This document shows, piece after piece, positions 1 to 6,687 of a stretch of 12,685 nucleotides of DNA. Within the stretch, counting starts at the first letter, position 1. Every line of letters begins with the position of its first letter. The DNA is from DASYAN01 sp036501345 (GTDB lineage: Bacteria > Chloroflexota > Ktedonobacteria > Ktedonobacterales > Ktedonobacteraceae). The stretch lies in NCBI GenBank assembly GCA_036501345.1, contig DASYAN010000227.1, positions 1-12,685 on the forward strand. The letters run 5' to 3'. The notes under the pieces are model-generated. The model searched no databases. It was not told the origin of the DNA and saw nothing but the letters and a program-made list of their open reading frames with translations. The position numbers and the translations under genes were made by a program.

Positions 1-54
1 CATCTCAATCTCATTGCAAGCTTTCAAATTTGCTCTACGAAGCTTGATGTGCAT

Positions 55-107
55 AGTTGTCCTCTAAGTTGTTCCCACTTGTCCGCAAAGTTGTTCCCTA
101 GTTATCC
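55..107. repeat. Five phased AGTTGTCC-like short repeats
   Basis: Variants of AGTTGT(T)CC begin at 55, 67, 77, 89 and 100, so the spacing is 10-12 bp, about one helical turn. The 11-mer AAGTTGTTCCC occurs exactly at 66-76 and 88-98. Arrays like this are seen at the ends of some insertion sequences (IS21-type ends carry several transposase-binding repeats) and in operators. On the minus strand, an ATG at 54-52 lies six bases after AGAGG and opens an 18-codon frame that runs off the window edge. The repeats could therefore precede a gene whose body lies outside the window. The repeats are seen directly; their identity is a guess. Confidence 0.45.
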
Positions 108-189
108 TGGAAAGATCCTCTAGTATTGGGTATGCTTGTAACGGTTTTGAGATTCCGGCTTGTCTCTTGAACTCGTAGGAGCAAAAACC

Positions 190-273
190 ATGTTGAATTT
201 ACACTATTCATTCACGCACCCAATGTTTTATGAAAGGAACTATTACTATGGATTCTCGAGGCAGACAACCTAA
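190..273 (+). CDS. Possible 27-residue leader ORF overlapping the coiled-coil gene
   Basis: An ATG at 190 is preceded by AGGAG at 177-181 with an 8-base spacer. This is the best Shine-Dalgarno in the upstream region. The frame reads 27 codons rich in Tyr, His and Phe (it begins MLNLHYSF) and stops with TAA at 271-273. That is 26 bases inside the next gene and in a different frame. The ribosome site of the large gene (AAAGGA, 233-238) lies within this leader, so coupled translation is plausible. It could equally be a chance ORF, since no homologue is recognised and the peptide has no domain. Confidence 0.28.
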   Translation: MLNLHYSFTHPMFYERNYYYGFSRQTT

Positions 274-2560
274 TAGAGGATTTCAAAGCAGCAAATCATT
301 TGACATGATTAAACGCAATGCATCGGCTCCCGCAGCTATGGAAAGAAGCAAAACTCCTGACTTGTCTGAGAGCCCCTCGATAGATGCTATTGAAGCAAAT
401 ATAGAGAAGCTTCACGACATAAAATATGGCATTATAAAAGACATCGAAATGAGACAGACGCAGTTATCCCAACAAATGCTCGATATTAGCAAGAAGTATT
501 ATCGGGTTAGAGCAAAACATGATTCAGAAAAGAAGAAATTACAGGAATTGGAAGGAAAATATGAGAGGCAGGAAAATGATCAAGCTCTTGCAGATACTAC
601 CCATAGTGATGCAGAGAGGGAATATAGCAATTTCGCAGATCAAATTGCCCAAGTGCGAGCAAGACAGGATAAGCTTGAAGCTGATCTTCGAACGCAAGAG
701 GCGAATGCAGAAAAAATCTCTGATGAAATAAAAGATTTGAATACGGCTCTAAGAGGAGGAGAGCGTATTCTAGAAGACTTACAGGAAAATAAAGGTAATT
801 TAGATGCAGATCTAAAAGTAGAAGATCATAAACTAGAAAATCTACAACGAGAACAAAAAGCTTTAGATACAGATCTAAAAGCAGAAGAGGATAATTTGAA
901 AATATTGAGGCAAAATAAATCAAAATTAGACAGTAATAAATCAAAATTAGCGGAAGATTTGGAAAAGCTAGAAATAAATCAACAATCATTAACAAATGAA
1001 ATAGAGGCAAAAAAATCCGAATTAGAATTTTTACAGAAAAATGAAGAATATAAAGATACACAGCTATCAATAGAAAGAGCAAAATTAAGAGGTTTTAATG
1101 ACAGTAAAAAAGATTATGATTTTGATATGGGTATTATAGAAAGAAGCGATGAACAACATATAATGAAAATCAAAGGTGAGGTAGAATATGATTCATCCAT
1201 TAAAAAAATTGATATTATGACAGTTTTTGAAGTAGAATCCCATGAAACGGCATTTGATCTAAAAGATCTACTAATAAGAGAAGATGAAAACCATCGATAT
1301 CGAGGAGATATAGAAGAATCAATTTGTGATAGTATGGAATATTTAAAGGATGCTCTATCTTTTATTGAAAAATACCGTTTAGGGGCTGAATTTAATCATA
1401 AAGTGGAAGAAAAGAAGAGTGAATCTGTAAAAACTCCGAAAGCTCAAATAACAGATGATACAGGATACGATGATGCCTGTGGTACAAGAGATAGCCTTAT
1501 CGATGAAAGTAACTTAAACAAAGAGAAGTATGAAAAACTCCATCGAATAGTAAAAGGTGATACTGATAGAAAGCGTCTGGGAAAGGCTAGAGACTTTATA
1601 AACTTATCTCTTGATAAATTTGTTATGGAAAATAAAATCGTCAAACTATCACAATCAATCATTGAATATAATAAACAAAAAATAAGTGAGAAGCGTGGTC
1701 AGCTTCCCCTGGAAGAGAATTTTGATGTTACTCAAGAGATTAATACAATGTTTGAGCGTGAGATAGTACAACATCTAGATTTACAAGGAAAAAGAGAGCA
1801 ATTGCTAGAATCAGTAAAGGCTTATCTAAAAGATACAAACGGTAAAATCGAAGAAGCAGAACAAAAAATTTCTAGTTTAGAGGGCGAAAGAGAAAAAATT
1901 CTATTATTTAAAAAGAATATTATGAATTTTGAGATAGAAATCGAAGCTATTGACATAAAAATTACAAAAACGATTAATATCAAAACAAGGGCAGAAGGTG
2001 CTTCCGAAAAAGCTCATATGAATTACATAACACAGGAAAAATTGGTTACAGGATTGAAAGACAGAATAAGAAGCAATGATGCTTCCAAAGAAATTGATGG
2101 TCAGCAAGGCAAGATTGCAGAATTGAGGGGGGAGATAGAAGATATTGATACTCGTGAGAAAAAAGCCGAACGAACTACTTCTGCAATAAAACAAGATATA
2201 AGCAAAAAAAACAATGAAATTGAGCAAGCTAAAAATAGCATACCAAGTATAAAGCGTAAAATTGCAGAAAATCTTGAAACCATTGAGGATTTAAGCAAGA
2301 AACAACAAGATGCTAAAGATAAACAGGAGCGAGCTTCTAAGGATAGAGAACATTATGCTCAGCTCGCTCAAGAAATTAAAGACTGCGAACAACGAATACA
2401 GGAGCTTAATAAGCAAATAAAGGAGCATTCAAGAAGCTTCAATCAACTTGTAGCAGAAGAAGAAAAACTCCAAAGAGAAAAAATAGAAACACTAACGAAG
2501 GGCATTGTAGATGATTATCGTACCCCACGGGCACAGGCCACAGAAGTCATTGGGCCGTAA
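248..2560 (+). CDS. Orphan long coiled-coil protein with 21-residue repeats
   Basis: A 770-residue, Lys/Glu-rich protein that I do not recognise. I chose the ATG at 248 because AAAGGA (233-238) sits nine bases upstream; the in-frame ATG at 230 has no ribosome site. Residues 1 to about 40 are polar and Ser/Pro-rich. A coiled coil runs from about 40 to 275, including six 21-residue repeats at 143-268. Residues about 280-430 look less helical and include a short Asp/Gly/Cys-containing linker near 405-420. A second coiled coil fills about 430-755. There is no signal peptide or membrane segment. There is also no Walker A or ABC signature, so it is not an SMC or Rad50 ATPase despite the similar outline. 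A structural or scaffold role in the cytoplasm is inference. It is much more AT-rich than the regulator genes (25% GC in 1021-1080), which may reflect foreign origin or simply its Lys/Glu/Asn content. The Ser-rich N-terminus could be a phosphorylation target, but that is untested. Confidence 0.85.
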   Translation: MDSRGRQPNRGFQSSKSFDMIKRNASAPAAMERSKTPDLSESPSIDAIEANIEKLHDIKYGIIKDIEMRQTQLSQQMLDISKKYYRVRAKHDSEKKKLQELEGKYERQENDQALADTTHSDAEREYSNFADQIAQVRARQDKLEADLRTQEANAEKISDEIKDLNTALRGGERILEDLQENKGNLDADLKVEDHKLENLQREQKALDTDLKAEEDNLKILRQNKSKLDSNKSKLAEDLEKLEINQQSLTNEIEAKKSELEFLQKNEEYKDTQLSIERAKLRGFNDSKKDYDFDMGIIERSDEQHIMKIKGEVEYDSSIKKIDIMTVFEVESHETAFDLKDLLIREDENHRYRGDIEESICDSMEYLKDALSFIEKYRLGAEFNHKVEEKKSESVKTPKAQITDDTGYDDACGTRDSLIDESNLNKEKYEKLHRIVKGDTDRKRLGKARDFINLSLDKFVMENKIVKLSQSIIEYNKQKISEKRGQLPLEENFDVTQEINTMFEREIVQHLDLQGKREQLLESVKAYLKDTNGKIEEAEQKISSLEGEREKILLFKKNIMNFEIEIEAIDIKITKTINIKTRAEGASEKAHMNYITQEKLVTGLKDRIRSNDASKEIDGQQGKIAELRGEIEDIDTREKKAERTTSAIKQDISKKNNEIEQAKNSIPSIKRKIAENLETIEDLSKKQQDAKDKQERASKDREHYAQLAQEIKDCEQRIQELNKQIKEHSRSFNQLVAEEEKLQREKIETLTKGIVDDYRTPRAQATEVIGP
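674..1051 (+). repeat. Six tandem 63-bp units encoding 21-residue coiled-coil repeats
   Basis: The units start at 674, 737, 800, 863, 926 and 989. Each encodes 21 residues, or three heptads. Position 1 is Leu in all six units and position 5 is Leu or Ile in five; positions 12 and 15 are Leu in five, with Ala and Ile in the first unit. Positions 8 and 19 are mostly polar. The units at 800 and 863 match at 25 of their first 27 bases (TTAGAT-CAGATCTAAAAG-AGAAGA), so this copy looks recent. A smaller 21-base duplication, AATAAATCAAAATTAG, occurs at 914-929 and 935-950 and duplicates one heptad. Confidence 0.75.
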
Positions 2561-2750
2561 GTCCTAGCATCTCTAGGTGTGATGCGCGAAGGGAGCACAT
2601 AGAATTTCTGCCATATCGGTTTGGGGCGGCTTACCCTTTAGGTGTTCATAGGTCGTGTTGTGTATCCATGTTTATGTCTATCGCGTGTACATACTTGAGA
2701 GACAGTACAGTGATGCTTCCCTTACTTGTTTGTGGCACAGCTTCAGACAC

Positions 2751-2779
2751 TTGCCTTCAAAAATCTACCCCACTAAAAA
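2751..2779 (+). promoter_or_regulatory. Weak candidate promoter for the response regulator gene
   Basis: TTGCCT (2751-2756) and TAAAAA (2774-2779) are separated by 17 bases and lie 43 bases upstream of the response regulator start. Each hexamer matches the sigma-70-type consensus at four of six positions. The rest of the 2561-2821 gap shows only a 5-bp hairpin (CCTAG at 2563-2567, CTAGG at 2573-2577) without a U-run, just after the coiled-coil gene. Confidence 0.28.
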
Positions 2780-2821
2780 AGTAGCTTTAAGAGAAAAATA
2801 GTCCCAGTTAGAGATAAAACC

Positions 2822-3229
2822 ATGAAAACGCGCATTTTAGTTGTAAATGACACACAAGAGATTTTGGATATGTTCCAGATATTGCTGCAAGAGGAGGGGT
2901 ATGAAGTGATACTTTCTTCCTTTCCCTACCAGGATGGGAAGGTAATTGAAGAGGTAGCTCCGGATCTCGTCATTTTGGACTTGGTCTTTGGTCACGAACT
3001 TCTCGGATGGCAAATGTTACAACTCCTCAGAATGCAGCGAGCAACAGCAGCTACCCCCGTTATTGTGTGTACAGCTGCACTCAAGGATGTTCAAGAGCAG
3101 GAAGGTTATTTGATATCACAAGGGGTTCATATAGTTTACAAACCTTTTGATATCGATTACTTGCTTAACGTTATCAGAAAAGCACTTGCATCGTATAAAA
3201 AGAATATATCGCAAGCAGAGGAAAGATGA
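2822..3229 (+). CDS. Single-domain response regulator (receiver only)
   Basis: A 135-residue CheY-like receiver without an output domain. The acidic pocket is N9-D10, where the more usual pair is Asp-Asp or Glu-Asp. The likely phosphoacceptor is D53 (in VILDLVF). T84 is the switch threonine, and K107-P108 form the conserved KP pair. The length is normal for a stand-alone receiver plus a short basic tail. No histidine kinase lies in the window, so it is an orphan whose partner is unknown. Such proteins usually relay a phosphate or act by protein contact. The Shine-Dalgarno is poor (only AGAGA near the ATG), but the start fits the family N-terminus exactly. The receiver call is sure; the partner and role are not. 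Confidence 0.93.
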   Translation: MKTRILVVNDTQEILDMFQILLQEEGYEVILSSFPYQDGKVIEEVAPDLVILDLVFGHELLGWQMLQLLRMQRATAATPVIVCTAALKDVQEQEGYLISQGVHIVYKPFDIDYLLNVIRKALASYKKNISQAEER

Positions 3230-3280
3230 ACGTGTGAGTGGTGTTTATTATTGATAACCTTTGGCCTGAGTCAAGAACAT

Positions 3281-3294
3281 GGAAGCATACTTCC
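3281..3294 (+). terminator. Weak hairpin after the response regulator gene
   Basis: GGAAG-CATA-CTTCC forms a 5-bp stem with a 4-base loop, followed by TATTTA, 52 bases past the stop codon. It is too short to be a confident intrinsic terminator. Confidence 0.2.
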
Positions 3295-3617
3295 TATTTA
3301 GCTGGTAAATGCCCTGAAGGGTGAGCAGATTTTTCCCTCTGGGCGGGCAATGTGCCCCGAATCATGAGCAGTATAGCCATTCGATGCCAGAGAACCAGCC
3401 TCAGGGGAACATCGTGCTCAGCCCGGTGCTGGATGCTGCGCGGGTCGGGATCGTTGAGATAGCTTGCAAGCCTGGCCGAATGGCGCAAGAGCGGTGCCCA
3501 GTGCTCAGCAGACTCTCGATCACCTACTACCACCGAATGCGCGACCAGGATGAGCATGGAGGCTGGCTGCTCGACGTGCCAAGAAGAAGGGCACCATCGC
3601 GGTTGGTCATAGCCTTC
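3294..3617 (-). pseudogene. Possible decayed fragment, glutaminase-A-like
   Basis: The 450-base gap between the response regulator and LAL-1 is GC-rich and has no intact gene I can support. On the minus strand, one frame is open from 3617 to the stop at 3294 (107 codons; first Met at 3557). Its first part reads HVEQPASMLILVAHSV, then GDRESAEHWAPLLRHSARLA, then SYLNDPDP. From memory this resembles the segment of DUF4965/glutaminase-A-type proteins with the pattern VEExxNMLIL, a W-LL pair, an A-YL pair and DP. Downstream the likeness is lost, and upstream a TGA closes the frame, as expected for a remnant. There is no ribosome site at 3557. A plus-strand frame at 3321-3683 overlaps it and also lacks a ribosome site and any recognisable domain. 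The family match is tentative. Confidence 0.22.
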
Positions 3618-3650
3618 TGGTCATTCTTTTCCATGTCTTGCAACAACAGA

Positions 3651-3668
3651 AACCCTACCAAGAGGGTT
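3651..3668 (-). terminator. Candidate terminator of LAL-1
   Basis: Read on the minus strand, AACCCT-CTTGGT-AGGGTT forms a 6-bp stem with a 6-base loop, 11 bases past the LAL-1 stop. It is followed by a T-rich stretch (TCTGTTGTTG). It is a modest intrinsic terminator at best. Confidence 0.38.
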
Positions 3669-3679
3669 GCGGGTTCAAC

Positions 3680-6497
3680 CTAGGAGGATGGCCCACTACC
3701 CTCCTCCTTATCAAGTAGGTGAAGCTCTTGCGCTTGTATTACTGCTTGTAGCCTGTTTTGTACGCCTAATTTCGAGAGGATATGCCTGACATGGCGTTTA
3801 ACCGTGTCAAGAGCAATAACAAGTTCTTGGGCAATGTCCTGGTTGGATACACCGCGAGCCAACGACTGCAACACCTGCAATTCTCGTTCACTTAAGGGCT
3901 CTGGCAGTGCTTGGCCCTTGCTATGCCCTTTATTCTTGTGGATATGTCTTGTGCCTTCCTGCTGAAAGGCAGTGATCACGGTATCCAAATAGGGAGTAGG
4001 CCCATGCACGCGCTCCTGTTTGCGTAGGTGATACAAGAGAGCCTCCATCGGAGCCCCTTCGTCTACGAAGCTGCGAATATAGCCCTGCGGCTCGGCGAGA
4101 CGAACGGCCTCCGAGAGGGTATCGAGGGCCTGGGTTTCCTGGTGGTGCATCTGGTAGGCTAATGCTTGCAAAATCCGGATCTCAATGACATCTCCCCATC
4201 GTTGGCCCGCTGTCGCTCTCTGAAGCACAGGCTTCAGTCTCTGTAAAGCCAAAACAGATTGGTCTGTGGCTAAAAGGATGTGAGCACAGGCGACCTCTTC
4301 GCGTTCGCAGAAAAAGGGATTGGTATGCCTCTTTGTGCTGTTGAGGTCCTCACCCCAAGTGGTTGCCTGATCCACATCTCCAGAAGCGAGCCAGAAGCGG
4401 ACTTGGTCAATGGTAAACGTGGTGCGGGAACGTACCTGAAGATAGAGATTCTGGTTGAGCTGCGTTCCAATGCGTTCAAACTCCTGGAAAGCTCGCTGTG
4501 CCACGTTGAGGTCTCCACCAGATAAGGCAATGTGGAGCAGTGTGGCATATCCGTGGGCGATGTAGGTCAGCGAGACGAATGATTCTCCCTGTTGGGAGTG
4601 CGAAAGAGCTTCTTGTGCCAAGGCAAATGCCCCCTCCAACTTATTCCATTCACAGAGGATCAGCGCTTGAAAGGCCTCCGACCAGCCCAGCTCAGGAAGC
4701 ATGAGTTCTGCTGATGATTTGCCTAGCTTAATGGCTTGCTGGGTAAGCCGATAGGCCTCGTGCAACTGACCTGCTCCCAGCACATGTATGACAGTTACGT
4801 TCATGGCAGCCATGATGGGACCGATCTGCCCTGTCGCCTGGGCTAAGGAAATCGCTTGGCGTCCGGTTTCAATAGCCGTTACTGTATCGTTCACAGAAGT
4901 ACCAAAATAGGCGAGAGTCTGACATAAGATATTTTGTGCACGAAGCGTGAGATTATCTGGTGGGATCAGGGTAAGGGCTCGCTGGAAGAGTTTGAGTGCG
5001 GCTGGTCCATCTCCCTCCATCTGTCTTAGGACAGCACGCAGGCAAATCACAGCTGCGAGCAACGTCTCTTGGATGGACATGCCGGATGGGCCCTCCTCAT
5101 CCATCTGTGTGGTAAGCGTAGCGGTCAGGGTGGCTTCCGCCGCGTCGAGCCAGCCTTCCAGCAGAGGATCGGAGGCGACCTGAAACAAGAGCAAGGCACT
5201 GGTAAGACAGAGTGAGGGGCGAGCATGCATCACCTCAACAGGTAACTGCTCAAGCCACTCTTTAATTGAGATCAGGACATGTTTGCTGGCTCCCCAGGTG
5301 AGAGACATCAGTGGGAGAAGCTTCTGCTGGATCAAATCGGCAGCCCATGACCACTCTTTGGCATACAAGGCATGGACGATGGCCTCAGTGGTCTGGTTAT
5401 GCTCAGCATACCACTGGCTGGCACGAACGTGCAAGGTTGGCACGCGAGAGGGATCAAGCTGTTGGATGGAGGTGATGAGAGAGGGCTTGGGCGAAGAGCG
5501 CATGATAGCGATACCACTGACGCTTGCTATCCAGAGAGACCACAAAAAGATTGGCCTGTTCAAGTCGGTGGAGCATGTGCTGGCTACCAGTCTGCTGAGT
5601 GAGAGCATCACAGAGTGAAGCATTGAGCCGTTCGAGGATGGATGTGAAGAGCAAGAACTCTTGTACTTCTTGGGGCTGGCGTCGGAGCACTTCCTCGGTC
5701 AAATAATCGAGGATGTAGCGCTGATCTCCACTGATCTGCTGTAGCAAGGTCGTTGGATTGGTCTGCTCCGGCAAGGAAAGACCAAGCAGCTGCAAGCCGA
5801 CCAGCCAACCCTCGGTGCGGGTGGTGACTTGCTGGATGGTTTCATCCGAGAGCTGAAGCCCAATGACCTCTTGAAGGAAGGTGGCCGTCTCTTGTGGGGT
5901 GCAGCGCAACTGGTTGGTGCGTATTTCCCGTATGTGCCCACGTGCTTGTAGCTGCGAGAGAGAGAAAGGAGGATCAGTACGTGTGGAAAGAATGATATGC
6001 AATGGGCTAGGCAGATGTTCAATTAGATAGGAGAGGGTGCTGTGGACCTGCGGCTCAGTGATCATCTGATAATCATCTAAGATCAGCAGAAAGTGGTCGA
6101 CACTTTCGGCGACCAGGTTTATCAGTTCCGCCAACAAGTACTGGAACAGTAGAGCTTGTGAAGCTTGCAGTTTGGTCAGCAGTGGAGTAAAGCGTTCAGG
6201 GTGTTGTTTCTGCAAGGCGGTCAGGACATAGGTCCAGAAGAGTCGTGGGTCATTATCGTCTTCGTCGAGGGAGAGCCAAGCGACCAGAGGCTGGTTGACA
6301 GGAAGGAACTGGGTCCAAGTAGCTAGTAAGGTCGTCTTGCCGAAGCCAGCAGGGGCAGAAACAAGGGTGAGAGGACGCTGCAGACTCTGATCGAGTAAGG
6401 TCTGGAGGCGAGGGCGAGGGATCAAGGTGCCCAGGGCAACGGGCACATAGCATTTGGTGGTCAGAAGCTGCTGTTCTAAGAGTATCGATGTATTCAT
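3680..6497 (-). pseudogene. LAL-1: MalT-like LuxR regulator split by a frameshift
   Basis: This is a large ATP-binding LuxR-family regulator (LAL/MalT type). The N-terminal part starts at the ATG at 6497, seven bases after AGGAG. It carries Walker A (APAGFGKTT, residues 48-56), Walker B (LLILDD, 137-142) and the RTEGWLVGLQLL signature. This frame ends at a TGA at 5454-5456. The TPR-like sensor region and the C-terminal LuxR helix-turn-helix (LSERELQVLQSLARG through DTVKRHVRHILSKL) lie in another frame, which is open from 5623 to the stop at 3680. Between matching Ala-Leu and Leu-His positions LAL-1 has 46 bases where intact LAL-2 has 42, a net +4 that breaks the frame. Restored, it would be about 938 residues, near LAL-2's 949. 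The frame downstream of the break has no good start codon with a ribosome site, so two functional genes are unlikely. Both halves look well conserved, so the break is recent, a sequencing error, or a recoding site. If functional, it would bind DNA and activate transcription in response to a small ligand. Confidence 0.82.
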
Positions 6498-6609
6498 AAT
6501 GCCTCTCCTGCCTGAAATTGCTTCTGCTTTAACTTGCCAAATAGATGAAATCATGACCATGGGATGAATGACAAATAGGTCCTTTGTCAGACCTTTTGCT
6601 TCTTGGATC

Positions 6610-6630
6610 ATTCTATCATGGCAGACAACT
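6610..6630 (-). promoter_or_regulatory. LAL-1 promoter, extended -10 element shared with LAL-2
   Basis: Read on the minus strand, TGATAGAAT (6618-6610) is an extended -10: TGN followed by TAGAAT, five of six to TATAAT. It lies about 113 bases before the LAL-1 start and about 60 bases past the kinase stop. The surrounding 21 bases match the LAL-2 upstream region at 18 positions, with three transitions. A conserved -35 is not evident, which extended -10 promoters can tolerate. It also argues against starting LAL-1 at the far upstream in-frame ATG at 6611, which would sit on the promoter. Confidence 0.55.
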
Positions 6631-6687
6631 GCTCCAAATAAGATGGGAGAAGTTCGCCAGGGAGCACCTTTGCATCTAGGTCCCTAT

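Noticed and set aside
55..107. CRISPR array
   Set aside because: The repeats are only 8-11 bases with almost no spacers and vary in sequence.
597..1082. 161-codon minus-strand frame rich in Leu and Tyr
   Set aside because: It is the antisense of the Lys/Glu-rich coiled-coil gene, has no ribosome site, and its hydrophobicity is an artefact of reverse-reading AAA/GAA codons.
248..2560. SMC/Rad50-like ATPase
   Set aside because: The coil-centre-coil outline fits, but there is no Walker A, Walker B or ABC signature at either end.
3321..3683. 120-codon plus-strand frame
   Set aside because: GTG start without a ribosome site, no domain, overlaps the minus-strand remnant and runs into the end of LAL-1.
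5454..5523. Programmed +1 frameshift of the prfB type in LAL-1
   Set aside because: A UGA is present at the switch, but there is no slippery CUU-UGA context or upstream stimulatory Shine-Dalgarno. The paralogue has no shift, so mutation or error is simpler.
6498..6611. LAL-1 start at the ATG at 6611
   Set aside because: No ribosome site there. It would place the start on the conserved -10 element, and the paralogue's homology begins at the NTS codons after 6497.
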